Notes: generated by a model from the letters alone, not told the origin. A stretch of DNA of 64,000 nt from an uncultured Flavobacterium sp. (GCF_963422545.1 NZ_OY730260.1:62001-126000); one strand, 5' to 3'; shown: positions 1 through 8,070, counted from the first letter of the stretch. Program-made: numbers and translations.

Positions 1-157
1 CAAATTATATGTTACTAAAGTTGGTTCTCCAGAATACAAAGTTATGCACCCGGACAACACAGTTGTTGCTCAAGTAAGAATCTCTCGTGCTGCTATGAAA
101 GCTGCTCAAGAAGCTGCAAAAGCTGCAAAAGCTCCTGCAAAAGGAAAGAAAAAATAA
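1..157 (+). CDS. rplY: 50S ribosomal protein L25 (general stress protein Ctc type), C-terminal part
   Basis: Only the last 51 codons are in the window, read in the frame starting at base 2 and ending with TAA at 155-157. The segment contains VTKVGSPEYKVMHPDNTVVA followed by a lysine/alanine-rich tail (KAAKAPAKGKKK). This matches the C-terminal domain of the long L25/Ctc proteins of Flavobacteria, which bind 5S rRNA in the large subunit. A basic Ala/Lys tail is usual in this group. The gene sits upstream of pth, a common L25-Pth neighbourhood in bacteria. The assignment rests on a short C-terminal fragment. Confidence 0.8.
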   Translation, partial: KLYVTKVGSPEYKVMHPDNTVVAQVRISRAAMKAAQEAAKAAKAPAKGKKK

Positions 158-175
158 TTTTTTTCAAATCAATAC

Positions 176-211
176 AAAAAGCATCAATCGAAAGATTGGT
201 GCTTTTTTTTT
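176..211 (+). terminator. Intrinsic terminator of rplY
   Basis: AAAAAGCATCAATC, a GAAA tetraloop and GATTGGTGC followed by nine T. The stem is about 14 bp with one G-T pair and lies 18 bp after the L25 stop codon. Confidence 0.85.
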
Positions 212-273
212 GAAAGGTCCTGAGTTGCTGAGGTACTAAGGTTCTAAGGTTTTTGAAATGCGGTTAATTAAAA

Positions 274-600
274 TGTCAGGCTGAGCGAAGTCGAAGCCCT
301 TTTCTCTTTTGTGGTTATTTTTTTTTAGAAGCAGAAACTTTCTGTTTTTCAAGACCAGACGTTCCTGCCATCCGCTATATCTTTTCATCCGCAAAATAGC
401 GGATAAAAAGGATACCGCTTCTGTCAGGGCTAGCCAGAGGTTTAGTTTTTTATTAGAAAAGAGGAGCAAAGGTTCAGAGGTACAAAGTTGCAAAGGTTTT
501 TACACAATCTTGTCAGACTGAGTGAAGTCGAAGTCCCGCAAAGTATTTCCTTTTAGATTGTCGAGCTACTTACAAAGACTTCGACTTCGCTCAGTCTGAG
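274..600. repeat. REP-like intergenic repeats (three copies of a GCGAAGTCGAAG motif)
   Basis: The 555-bp gap between the rplY terminator and pth has no convincing gene. It holds three copies of a motif built on CTGAGCGAAGTCGAAG: 274-298 (plus), 513-535 (plus) and 577-599 (minus). The last two form a 23-bp inverted repeat with one mismatch and a 41-nt loop. Bases 641-712 add other common flavobacterial intergenic text (CTGCGTAAATCTG, CCTTTGCGGTTAA). Two short open frames here (on opposite strands around 236-521) are low-complexity by-products of the repeats. Confidence 0.6.
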
Positions 601-730
601 AAAAATGCGAGTAAAAAATACGTTGACAAAAAAAATCTGCGTAAATCTGTTTAAATCCGCGTCATCTGCGTGCGATTTTTAACAGCCTTCGCGTCCTTTG
701 CGGTTAAAAACAAATTATCTAATTAACAAA

Positions 731-761
731 TTGGCACATTATCTAATTAACCCTATTTTTG
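731..761 (+). promoter_or_regulatory. Bacteroidota-type promoter of pth
   Basis: TTG at 731-733, 20 bp, then TATTTTTG at 754-761, matching TTG-N17-23-TAnnTTTG. Transcription would begin at about 767-770. This either makes the ATG at 767 leaderless or favours the in-frame ATG at 827. Confidence 0.55.
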
Positions 762-766
762 CAAGC

Positions 767-1393
767 ATGATAAAATGGATAACAAAACTGTTTTCATCAA
801 CACAAAAAGAAGAGAACATAGACAATATGAAAAAATATTTAATCGTAGGACTTGGTAATATTGGTGCCGAATACGTAAATACAAGACATAATATAGGATT
901 CAAAGTCCTGGATTTTTTAGCCAAAAAAGAAGGGCTTTCGTTTGAAACCGCAAAACTCGGTGCTTTGGCTGAATATAAATTTAAAGGAAGAACCTTTTTT
1001 CTGCTTAAACCAAATACCTATATGAATTTAAGCGGTAAAGCCGTTAAATATTGGATGGATAAAGAAAATATTCCTTTAGAGAATGTTTTTGTTATCACAG
1101 ATGACTTAAACCTGTCATTCGGAACAATTAGGATTAAACCAAAAGGAAGCGATGGAGGTCATAACGGACTTAAGAACATCAATTTGGTTTTGAACACACA
1201 TCAATACACCCGTTTTAGATTTGGTATCAGCGATCAGTTTAAAAAAGGGCAACAAGTTGATTACGTTTTGGGTGATTGGGATGAAGAAGAAAAAGCAAAA
1301 TTGCCGGAGCGTTTAGAGGTGGCTTCAGAAATTATTAAATCTTTTGGAACAGCCGGATTAGAAAATACGATGACCACTTTTAACGGAAAATAA
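767..1393 (+). CDS. pth: Peptidyl-tRNA hydrolase
   Basis: Cytoplasmic esterase that releases peptides from peptidyl-tRNA dropped by stalled ribosomes. The protein shows the family start YLIVGLGNIGAEYVNTRHN with the catalytic His (about residue 41 from the 767 start), the substrate-binding KPNTYMNLSG and the ITDDLNLSFG segment carrying the catalytic Asp. The reading frame opens at 698, but that start lies upstream of the likely promoter. The ATG at 767 gives 208 aa with a 20-residue N-terminal extension; the ATG at 827 gives 188 aa beginning MKKYLIVGLG, exactly where most Pth proteins begin. I keep 767 because flavobacterial Pth often has such an extension, but the start is uncertain. Confidence 0.93.
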   Translation: MIKWITKLFSSTQKEENIDNMKKYLIVGLGNIGAEYVNTRHNIGFKVLDFLAKKEGLSFETAKLGALAEYKFKGRTFFLLKPNTYMNLSGKAVKYWMDKENIPLENVFVITDDLNLSFGTIRIKPKGSDGGHNGLKNINLVLNTHQYTRFRFGISDQFKKGQQVDYVLGDWDEEEKAKLPERLEVASEIIKSFGTAGLENTMTTFNGK

Positions 1394-1488
1394 AGATTTA
1401 CAGGTATTTAAGTTTTAAAAAATTAAATTATCAATTAATTAAATTTAATAATAACGAAATACTATTTTCTATTCCAAAGTTAAATGTT

Positions 1489-1496
1489 TAAATTTG
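1489..1496 (+). promoter_or_regulatory. Probable -7 element of the superoxide dismutase gene
   Basis: TAAATTTG fits TAnnTTTG and lies 35 bp before the SOD ATG. No clear TTG box is visible at the expected spacing upstream. Confidence 0.35.
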
Positions 1497-1531
1497 GAAT
1501 AAATTATTATAAACCATAAAATCCTAATATC

Positions 1532-2140
1532 ATGGCTTTTGAATTACCTCAATTACCTTATGCATATGATGCATTAGAACCACATATCGATGCTCGTACA
1601 ATGGAAATCCATTATACAAAACACCACAATGCATATACAACAAATCTTAATGCTGCAATTGCAGGAACAGATTTAGAAGGAAAAACAATCGAAAATATCT
1701 TAATTAACCTAGATAAATCAAACGCTGCAGTTCGTAACAATGGTGGAGGTTTCTACAACCACAATTTATTCTGGACTGTAATGGCTCCAAACGGTGGCGG
1801 ATTACCAACAGGTGATTTATTGGCTGCAATTGAAGCTTCTTTTGGAACTTTTGAAGAGTTTAAAGCAAAATTTGCTAAAGCTGGTGCAACACAATTCGGT
1901 TCAGGATGGGCTTGGTTATGTGTGCAAAAAGGCGGAAAATTAGATGTATGTGGAACTCCAAATCAAGATAATCCATTAATGCCGGAAGTTGGTTGTGATG
2001 GAACTCCAATCTTAGGAATGGATGTTTGGGAGCATGCTTATTATTTAAACTACCAAAACAGAAGACCAGATTATATTGAGGCTTTCTTCAATGTAATTAA
2101 CTGGACAGAAGTAGCCAGAAGATTTGCTTTAGACAAGTAA
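1532..2140 (+). CDS. Superoxide dismutase, Fe/Mn family
   Basis: Dismutates superoxide to oxygen and peroxide. The 202-aa length is normal. Metal ligands are visible as H27 (EIHYTKHH), H77 (GGFYNHNLFW) and the Asp and His of DVWEHAYYLNYQNRRPDY. The signature GSGWAWL is present. The glutamine in GTPNQDNPLM (about residue 147) is the Mn-type or cambialistic position rather than the Gln near residue 70 of Fe enzymes. There is no signal peptide, so it is cytoplasmic. It is a single-gene unit with its own TAnnTTTG element and terminator. Metal preference cannot be settled from sequence alone. Confidence 0.95.
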   Translation: MAFELPQLPYAYDALEPHIDARTMEIHYTKHHNAYTTNLNAAIAGTDLEGKTIENILINLDKSNAAVRNNGGGFYNHNLFWTVMAPNGGGLPTGDLLAAIEASFGTFEEFKAKFAKAGATQFGSGWAWLCVQKGGKLDVCGTPNQDNPLMPEVGCDGTPILGMDVWEHAYYLNYQNRRPDYIEAFFNVINWTEVARRFALDK

Positions 2141-2165
2141 GAAGATAATAGAATAAAGATTATAG

Positions 2166-2206
2166 AAAAAAGACGAATGGCCTAGCGGTTATTCGTCTTT
2201 TTTTTT
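2166..2206 (+). terminator. Intrinsic terminator of the superoxide dismutase gene
   Basis: AAAAAAGACGAAT and ATTCGTCTTTTTTTT form a 13-bp stem around a 12-nt loop, ending in a T tract, 26 bp after the stop codon. Confidence 0.8.
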
Positions 2207-2301
2207 ATCTCTATATTTTTGTGTTTTTCTCGAACCTCTTTTCTATATTCTATCCTCTTGTTTCTATTTTCTTTATTCTTTTCTCTATAAAAAAAGAAAA
2301 T

Positions 2302-2372
2302 AAAAAAGGCGGAATCTCTTCCGCCTTTTTTGCCCCAAATCTACCATAAACTTAACCTACTAATGTTATGGT
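2302..2372 (-). ncRNA. Candidate small RNA or terminator unit, copy 1 of a 70-bp duplication
   Basis: Read on the minus strand, the unit is an ACCATAA...TTATGGT dyad, a GGGGCAAAAAA linker, then a hairpin GGCGGAA-loop-TTCCGCC with T tracts. The 3' half is nearly identical to copy 2, 206 bp away. The hairpin differs by a C-to-T change on one arm matched by G-to-A on the other. It could be a small RNA ending in a terminator or simply a duplicated bidirectional terminator. Confidence 0.4.
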
Positions 2373-2507
2373 TCAGTAAATGTATGGCGGGTATTTCGAT
2401 GAAAAAAACTTTTCAGATGAATGGTAAATATATCCGATTAATGGAATATAATTTAGTATTAAGGGGTCGTAATTTCTTGTGGTAGAAATGTTTGACTTTA
2501 TTCCAAT

Positions 2508-2578
2508 AAAAAAGGTGGAATTTCTTCCACCCTTTTTGCCCCAAATCTACCATAAACTTAACCTACTAATGTTATGGT
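2508..2578 (-). ncRNA. Candidate small RNA or terminator unit, copy 2
   Basis: Same layout as copy 1, with hairpin GGTGGAA-TTTC-TTCCACC. The flanking TGCCCCAAATCTACCATAAA and CTTAACCTACTAATGTTATG segments are identical to copy 1. It lies about 100 bp beyond the purF stop codon and would also terminate purF transcription. Confidence 0.4.
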
Positions 2579-2678
2579 ATTTCAAAAGTATTGTAGCTTT
2601 TCATTTTTACCAAACAAACAGGATGAACGGCAAAAAAAACCGATGAAATGCACAAATTAACCTTTTGTTAATATATTT

Positions 2679-4577
2679 TTAATAAGCTCTGGCGTCTTTT
2701 CCTTCGTAAAAATTCATAAAAGCTCTGTTTACAACACGATTTCCACCAGGAGTTGGATAGTCACCTGTAAAGTACCAATCACCTAAGTTTTTAGGACATG
2801 CTACATGTAAATCTTCTACTTTTTGGAAAATGATTTTTACTTCAGCGTTGATTTCAGGAGAACTCAACATTTCGGCAATTTTATCTGAAATTTCCTCAGG
2901 AGTAAACTGGTCATAAATTGCAGTAACATAATTCACAACATCTGTATCAATATAGTTTTCTTGTGCTTTACATTTTGCATAAACTTCGTCTACTATATGG
3001 TACAAGTTTCTTTCTTTCAATAAAGCTAATGCTGCTCTAAAAGCAACAAGACCTTCAAGCTTAGCCATATCAATTCCGTAACAATCCGGGTAACGAATTT
3101 GTGGAGCCGATGAAACGATTACGATACGTTTAGGTTTTAAACGATCCATCATTTTAATGATACTCATTTTAAGAGTTGTACCACGAACAATACTGTCGTC
3201 AATAATAACCAGATTATCAGTTGGTTTAATTACTCCGTAAGTTACATCGTAAACGTGAGCAACTAAATCGTCACGGCTGCTGTCCTCAGTAATAAAGGTT
3301 CTAAGTTTAGCATCTTTAATAGCTACTTTTTCCGTACGAATTTTTACAGCCAATAATTCTTGTAAAGTTTCAGCTGTTAGCGTATTTCTATTAGCTAGAA
3401 TATAATTGTTTTTTCTCTGATTTAAGAAATCCTGAGCCGCTTCGACTAAACCATAAAATGAAGTTTCAGCAGTGTTCGGAATATAAGAGAAAACAGTGTT
3501 ATCTGTATCGCTGTCAATTGATTCAAGAACAGCAGGTAAAATTAGTTTCCCTAAGTTTTTACGTTCTTGGTAGATTTCAGCATCACTTCCTCTTGAGAAA
3601 TAAATTCTTTCAAAAGAACATGCTTTTTTAATGGTTGGTTCTAAAATTTGATCCATAGAAACCTTTCCGCTTTTTTTGATAATCAAAGCATTTCCAGGTT
3701 TAATTTCCTGAACACTTTCAAAAGGTACATTGAATACTGTTTGAATAACAGGTCTTTCAGAAGCTACAACTACAACTTCGTCATCTTGATAAAAATAAGC
3801 TGGGCGAATTCCTGCAGGATCTCTAAAAACAAATGCATCACCATGACCTAATAATCCGGCCATTGCGTAACCACCATCAAGATTTTTTGCAGAGCGTGCT
3901 AATATTTTTGCAATATCCAATCGATCTGCAATTACCGGAGAAGCTTCTCTTTTAGAGTAACCTTCTTGTTTACAGTCTTGATAAAGTTGCATTACTTCTT
4001 TGTCTAAGAAATGACCAATTTTTTCCATAACCGTAACCGTATCTGCCATTTCTTTTGGATGCTGTCCAAGCTCAACTAAATTTTCGAAAAGCTCTTTAAC
4101 ATTTGTCATGTTAAAGTTACCGGCCAAAATTAGATTACGATGCATCCAGTTGCTTTGACGTAAAAATGGATGAACGCTTTCGATACTGTTTTTACCAAAA
4201 GTTCCGTAACGAACGTGACCTAAAAATAATTCGCCAACATATGGAATTTCTGATTTTATTTTTTGAACATCATCACCAATTTCAGGCTGTGCTTTTAATT
4301 CTTCACTAATGCGCTCATTGATTTGTTTAAAAACATCTTGTATTGGCTGAGAATGATTTGAACGAACTCTGCTGATATAACGTTGTCCGGGCTCAACATC
4401 TAGTTTAATGCTTGCAAATCCGGCACCATCTTGTCCACGGTTGTGCTGCTTTTCCATCATCAAATACATTTTTTGTATTCCGTAAAAAGCAGTTCCGTAT
4501 TTCTCTTTGTAATATTCAAGCGGTTTAAGAAGTCTAACTAAGGCTATACCACATTCGTGTTTTAAAGCGTCGCTCAT
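2679..4577 (-). CDS. purF: Amidophosphoribosyltransferase
   Basis: First committed step of purine synthesis: PRPP + glutamine to phosphoribosylamine. The N-terminal class II glutaminase domain begins MSDALKHECGIA; Cys9 is the expected nucleophile after removal of a short propeptide. KQHNRGQDGAG and GHVRYGTFG segments follow. The C-terminal half carries the PRPP loop VIIDDSIVRGTT. At 632 aa it is longer than the usual 470-510 aa, with extra C-terminal sequence typical of Bacteroidota. The frame stays open to 4658, but this would translate back through the kinase terminator, so I place the start at the ATG at 4575-4577. It lies downstream of the PfkB kinase gene on the same strand. Confidence 0.93.
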   Translation of the reverse strand: MSDALKHECGIALVRLLKPLEYYKEKYGTAFYGIQKMYLMMEKQHNRGQDGAGFASIKLDVEPGQRYISRVRSNHSQPIQDVFKQINERISEELKAQPEIGDDVQKIKSEIPYVGELFLGHVRYGTFGKNSIESVHPFLRQSNWMHRNLILAGNFNMTNVKELFENLVELGQHPKEMADTVTVMEKIGHFLDKEVMQLYQDCKQEGYSKREASPVIADRLDIAKILARSAKNLDGGYAMAGLLGHGDAFVFRDPAGIRPAYFYQDDEVVVVASERPVIQTVFNVPFESVQEIKPGNALIIKKSGKVSMDQILEPTIKKACSFERIYFSRGSDAEIYQERKNLGKLILPAVLESIDSDTDNTVFSYIPNTAETSFYGLVEAAQDFLNQRKNNYILANRNTLTAETLQELLAVKIRTEKVAIKDAKLRTFITEDSSRDDLVAHVYDVTYGVIKPTDNLVIIDDSIVRGTTLKMSIIKMMDRLKPKRIVIVSSAPQIRYPDCYGIDMAKLEGLVAFRAALALLKERNLYHIVDEVYAKCKAQENYIDTDVVNYVTAIYDQFTPEEISDKIAEMLSSPEINAEVKIIFQKVEDLHVACPKNLGDWYFTGDYPTPGGNRVVNRAFMNFYEGKDARAY

Positions 4578-4623
4578 TGTGTTTTGTATTTTGTGTTGTT
4601 GTAAGTTGTGTGTATTAACGTAA

Positions 4624-4652
4624 TAAAAAAGCCCCGAGTTATCGAGGCTTTC
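4624..4652 (-). terminator. Intrinsic terminator between the PfkB kinase and purF
   Basis: On the minus strand AGCCTCGA-TAAC-TCGGGGCT is followed by TTTTTT. It lies just past the kinase stop codon and 47 bp before the purF start, so purF needs read-through or its own weak promoter. Confidence 0.75.
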
Positions 4653-4657
4653 GGGCA

Positions 4658-5581
4658 TTATATTTCTATGTCAAACTGAGTTAACGACTTAAATTGTTGT
4701 AGTCGAATCGCTACTTCAGCTTTGCTTAATGTTTCCATCCTTTCAGTTCCAAATTTCTCCACACAAAATGAAGCTAAATTCGAACCGTAAATAATTGCAT
4801 TTTTCATATTGTTAAACGAGATGTTTTCGCTTTGCGCAATAAATCCAGAAAAACCACCTGCAAAAGTGTCTCCAGCTCCTGTTGGATCAAAAACATCTTC
4901 TAATGGTAATGCCGGAGCAAAGAATACTTCTCTATTATGGAATAAAAGCGCTCCGTGTTCTCCTTTTTTGATCACCACATATTTTGGTCCCAATTCCTGG
5001 ATTTTGTTAGCTGCTTTTACTAATGAATATTCTCCTGAAAGTTGTCTTGCTTCTTCGTCATTGATTGTAATAACGTCTACACGTTTAATTACATCTAATA
5101 ATTCAGGTAAAGCGCAATCCATCCAAAAGTTCATAGTATCTAAAACTACTAATTTTGGTTTTTTCTCCATTTGATCTAAAACACTGCTTTGTACTAAAGG
5201 ATGTAAGTTTCCTAACATCACAACATCAGCATCTTTATAGTTTTGAGGAACTTTTGGTTGAAAATCAGCCAAAACGTTTAGTTCAGTTACAAGAGTGTCT
5301 CTAGAGTTTAGATCATTGTGGTATAAACCGCTCCAGAAAAAGGTTTTTCCTCCTTTTACAATTTCGATACCAGAGATATCAATATTTTTTGAAGTTAAAA
5401 GATCTAAATGTTCTTGTGGAAAATCGTCGCCAACTACAGAAACAATGGCCGATTGTAAGTTAAAAAACGATGCTGATAAACCAATGTACGTTGCAGCACC
5501 ACCTAATATTTTATCTGTTTTTCCGAATGGAGTTTCAATCGCGTCGAAAGCAACTGTTCCAACAATCAATAATTTATTCAT
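4658..5581 (-). CDS. PfkB/ribokinase-family sugar or nucleoside kinase
   Basis: ATP-dependent kinase of the ribokinase superfamily, 307 aa. The N-terminal substrate-side signature is LGGAATYIGLSAS (residues about 26-38). The C-terminal PfkB signature is DPTGAGDTFAGGFSG (232-246), with D238 as the likely catalytic base and GAGD forming the anion hole. KKGEHGALL is the usual pre-signature strand. The substrate is not readable; adenosine, ribose or a related sugar are possible, and the position before purF fits purine metabolism. It has its own good promoter and ends in a terminator. Confidence 0.85.
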   Translation of the reverse strand: MNKLLIVGTVAFDAIETPFGKTDKILGGAATYIGLSASFFNLQSAIVSVVGDDFPQEHLDLLTSKNIDISGIEIVKGGKTFFWSGLYHNDLNSRDTLVTELNVLADFQPKVPQNYKDADVVMLGNLHPLVQSSVLDQMEKKPKLVVLDTMNFWMDCALPELLDVIKRVDVITINDEEARQLSGEYSLVKAANKIQELGPKYVVIKKGEHGALLFHNREVFFAPALPLEDVFDPTGAGDTFAGGFSGFIAQSENISFNNMKNAIIYGSNLASFCVEKFGTERMETLSKAEVAIRLQQFKSLTQFDIEI

Positions 5582-5604
5582 TTTATGAATTTCGAATTAG
5601 GGTG

Positions 5605-5636
5605 CAAAGATACTTCATAAGTTGCAATATTGCAAC
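5605..5636 (-). promoter_or_regulatory. Kinase promoter overlapped by a 16-bp palindrome
   Basis: On the minus strand TTG (5633-5635), 20 bp, TATCTTTG (5605-5612): a full match to the phylum promoter. The perfect palindrome GTTGCAATATTGCAAC (5621-5636) covers the TTG box and part of the spacer, a good place for a repressor site. Confidence 0.6.
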
Positions 5637-5826
5637 GGTTTAAGTTCTCAAAATTTTCATAAAAAAAGAATATCGATTTCAGGGATAAAACTGTTGTAAA
5701 TGAGAGAATTATACTTCAATCTCTTGAGGGATTAAAATATGTTTTTTGGATTTAAATTACAATATTTATTTTCGAAAAATGCTTTGAATGTTTTTGTTAA
5801 ATTTGTCTAAATATCAAATTTCATTT

Positions 5827-6396
5827 ATGAAGAAAATTCTAACCTTATTATTGTTATTTTGCTTTTTGATTTCTTGTGAAAGAAAAGAACCGAATTTTTC
5901 TAAGGAAATGATTGAGAAGTTGGCTCATGAAAATGATAGTAAGGATGAAATAATATCTTTAAAGGCCTTTAATTTTTTAGACTTTTATGTTGTAACTGAC
6001 AATAATGAAATTCATCAAAGTTTTAAGAGTGAGTTATGGTATATTCATAATCAATATTATTCTAAAGAATTTACATCATTTGAAAATTTTTTAGATGCTG
6101 TTTTGAATAAATCATTTATTCTTGAGAAGAAAAGATTAAAAAAAAATACTGATTTTTCTAGTTTTAAATTAAATTCAAAAATAGAAAAGGAATATTCAGA
6201 TTTAGGTTTTAATGGTTTTTTGAAAAAGTATTCAAGAGAAACAGTTTCTAAAAGATTAGCACTTAATCGGAAAATTATAAAAGAAGGTGAATACTCAACT
6301 GTAGTTTATATTTTATTTAAAAATGGATATGATATAAGTTCAGATTGTTATTTAGCTATTGATTATATTAGAAAAAGAGAAGATTCTTTTAAATAA
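5827..6396 (+). CDS. Hypothetical lipoprotein
   Basis: 189 aa from the ATG at 5827. The frame opens at 5788, but the later start gives a clean lipoprotein signal MKKILTLLLLFCFLISCERK with lipobox LISC. The mature part is charged (Lys/Glu-rich) with no motif I recognise. Base composition is more AT-rich than its neighbours. It converges on the anti-sigma gene, with one base between the two stop codons. Function unknown; probably anchored to the inner or outer membrane facing the periplasm. Confidence 0.6.
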   Translation: MKKILTLLLLFCFLISCERKEPNFSKEMIEKLAHENDSKDEIISLKAFNFLDFYVVTDNNEIHQSFKSELWYIHNQYYSKEFTSFENFLDAVLNKSFILEKKRLKKNTDFSSFKLNSKIEKEYSDLGFNGFLKKYSRETVSKRLALNRKIIKEGEYSTVVYILFKNGYDISSDCYLAIDYIRKREDSFK

Positions 6397-6397
6397 T

Positions 6398-6793
6398 CTA
6401 CAACTCGTACTTCTTATCAAAATAATTCTTCAAAACTCCAATCTGAATCAAAACCATAAAAGGAACTATTAAAAGAGCATACAGCACTGTTTTAGAAATA
6501 TGAATTCCTGAAATAAGATCATTAAATTTATCTGCATATATGTCGCTTGCCTTCATGTTGTATTCATTTCCTGAAAACAAAGAACCGTAAACAATTACGG
6601 CAACTAAGCTTGCGGCAATAAGCATCCAGATTTGTTTCGAAATTAAAGGTTTATAGGTTTTAATTTTACTTTTTTCGGCTACTAAAACCTGAGACATTAT
6701 TTTTGAAGTAAAGTCAATAGATGGTGATTCCAAAGTACTTTCGGACATCATTTTATCAATAAGATTTTCTATATTTTTATCGTTCTCTTTCAT
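6398..6793 (-). CDS. Probable membrane anti-sigma factor
   Basis: 131 aa. A soluble N-terminal part (residues 1-50) is followed by two predicted membrane segments, about 51-70 (IWMLIAASLVAVIVYGSLF) and about 99-121 (VLYALLIVPFMVLIQIGVL). It overlaps the end of the ECF sigma gene by 17 bp, the standard arrangement of a sigma/anti-sigma pair. No zinc-binding HxxxCxxC motif is seen, so it is not a ZAS-type anti-sigma. The role is inferred from context and topology; the input signal is unknown. Confidence 0.65.
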   Translation of the reverse strand: MKENDKNIENLIDKMMSESTLESPSIDFTSKIMSQVLVAEKSKIKTYKPLISKQIWMLIAASLVAVIVYGSLFSGNEYNMKASDIYADKFNDLISGIHISKTVLYALLIVPFMVLIQIGVLKNYFDKKYEL

Positions 6794-7364
6794 AACAATC
6801 TATTATTTCGGGTTCTAACTGCTGTCTCAAAATTACAGCTAATTTTTGTCGGCTTCTAAATAATTTCACTTTTGCATTGTTTGCCGATATGTTCATGATT
6901 TTTCCAATTTCTTCTAAATTTTGATCCTCAAAATAAAATAAAGTTAAAAGGAAATTTTCATCACTTGGCAATAGGTTTAAACATTTTTGAATGGTCTGCT
7001 TCCGTTCTTTTTCTTCTAAAGCGCTTAGTGCATTGTCCATTGTTTTGATTAAATGAGAAGAAAAATCATCTATAGAGATATTTAAATTCTCTTTTTTACT
7101 TTTCTTTAATCTGTCTAGACAGGCATTATAAGCAATCTTATAAATCCAGGTCGAAAATTTAGAATCACCTTTAAATTTATTCAGTGAATTAAAAATTTTG
7201 ATAAACGTATCTTGTGCAACTTCTTCAGCTTCTTCTCGGTTTTTTACCATTTTGAGCGCCAAAGTAAAGATCATATCTTTATAACGATCAACAAGTATGG
7301 CAAAAGCATTTGTCTCGCCATGCAGGATTTTATCGATATAATGTTGATCATTTAGTGTGCTCAT
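6777..7364 (-). CDS. ECF-family RNA polymerase sigma factor
   Basis: 195 aa from the ATG at 7362-7364. Region 2 is clear (FAILVDRYKDMIFTLALKMV, EEAEEVAQDTFIKIF, FSTWIYKIAYNACLDRLKK). Region 4 ends with an HTH (LEEIGKIMNISANNAKVKLF). The frame opens at 7475, but the extra 37 residues come from intergenic AAATTCC repeats and would lie upstream of the likely promoter. It partners the anti-sigma gene that overlaps its 3' end. A promoter at 7374-7401 matches one in front of the divergent gene at 7669, suggesting autoregulation and a shared regulon. Confidence 0.9.
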   Translation of the reverse strand: MSTLNDQHYIDKILHGETNAFAILVDRYKDMIFTLALKMVKNREEAEEVAQDTFIKIFNSLNKFKGDSKFSTWIYKIAYNACLDRLKKSKKENLNISIDDFSSHLIKTMDNALSALEEKERKQTIQKCLNLLPSDENFLLTLFYFEDQNLEEIGKIMNISANNAKVKLFRSRQKLAVILRQQLEPEIIDCYERER

Positions 7365-7373
7365 ATTATATAG

Positions 7374-7401
7374 GACGACAGTTTGTTTATTTAGGTTACA
7401 A
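7374..7401 (-). promoter_or_regulatory. Probable ECF-type autoregulatory promoter
   Basis: On the minus strand TTGTAACCT (7393-7401), 15 bp, CGTC (7374-7377). The AAC and CGTC boxes resemble ECF promoters. Transcription would start almost at the sigma ATG, so the mRNA may be leaderless. Confidence 0.55.
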
Positions 7402-7459
7402 GAATTTTGAAAAATAAATTCCAATTTTTTTAAAACTCCAAATTCCAACTTTGAAAAGG

Positions 7460-7581
7460 AAATTCCAAATTCCAATTGCGGTGTTGAACTTTGTCAAAGT
7501 TTAAAACTTTGACAAAGTTGTTTAGTGAAAAACATATTCAAAATTAACTGATAATCAGCAATTTTTGGAATTTGGAATTTA
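7460..7581. repeat. Intergenic palindromes (AAATTCC and AACTTTG families)
   Basis: Outer inverted repeat of AAATTCCAAATTCC (about 7460-7473) with GGAATTTGGAATTT (7567-7580). Inside it AACTTTGTCAAAGTT (7487-7501) and AACTTTGACAAAGTT (7505-7519) are each near-palindromic and also pair with one another. Related GGAATT text recurs at about 9720-9790 before fabF. No gene is visible. Confidence 0.6.
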
Positions 7582-7605
7582 AAAATTGAATTTTTTTTCT
7601 AAATG

Positions 7606-7633
7606 TTGTAACCTCAATTTTAAAAGCCTCGTC
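7606..7633 (+). promoter_or_regulatory. Probable ECF-type promoter of the DUF6249 gene
   Basis: TTGTAACCT (7606-7614), 15 bp, CGTC (7630-7633): the same two boxes at the same spacing as in front of the sigma gene. It leaves a leader of about 28 nt before the ATG at 7669. Confidence 0.55.
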
Positions 7634-7668
7634 ATATGGGTATATCAATCAATTAAAAGTAAAATATC

Positions 7669-8016
7669 ATGGACGAAAAAATTTTAATTCCAATTAGCCT
7701 TTTCTTAATGATCTTCGGGATCGTTTATTTAATTTTTTCAACAAGAAATAGAGAGCGTTTGGCACTTATAGAAAAAGGAGTAGATGCGAGTATCTTTTTG
7801 CAAGGAAAAGGAAAAGGAGTTCCTGCTTGGAAAATTTTTGTAGTAAATCTGGCATTCTTATTAATAGGGAGCGGTGTTGGAATTTTTCTTGCTTTGCTTA
7901 TTACCACTTACACTTCTCTTAAAGACGGAGCGGTTTACCCTTCAATTATTTTTATAATGGCAGGAATTGGACTTCTGACAGGATTTAAAACAGCAAAAGA
8001 TTTAGATAAAGAATAA
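7669..8016 (+). CDS. DUF6249-type small membrane protein
   Basis: 115 aa. One membrane segment at about residues 4-23, a cytoplasmic loop with RNRERLALIEKGVD, then two more segments at about 49-70 and 80-98. The RxRxALIEKG pattern is characteristic of the DUF6249 family, often encoded beside ECF sigma factors in Bacteroidota. Function unknown. Its promoter looks like that of the divergent sigma gene, so it is probably a direct target. A terminator follows. Confidence 0.65.
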   Translation: MDEKILIPISLFLMIFGIVYLIFSTRNRERLALIEKGVDASIFLQGKGKGVPAWKIFVVNLAFLLIGSGVGIFLALLITTYTSLKDGAVYPSIIFIMAGIGLLTGFKTAKDLDKE

Positions 8017-8035
8017 GTAAGCATTTAATCAGTAC

Positions 8036-8070
8036 AAAAAAACGCATCAAGTATTTGATGCGTTTTTTTT
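8036..8070. terminator. Bidirectional terminator between the DUF6249 gene and rnhA
   Basis: AAAAACGCATCAA-GTAT-TTGATGCGTTTTTTTT. Tracts on both sides serve the two convergent genes; its right edge overlaps the rnhA stop codon. Confidence 0.85.

Noticed and set aside
236..521. Short ORFs on both strands in the rplY-pth gap
   Set aside because: They arise from REP-like repeats, have no family pattern and overlap one another.
4578..4658. Longer purF start at 4658
   Set aside because: The extra 27 residues are encoded across the kinase terminator and match no PurF.
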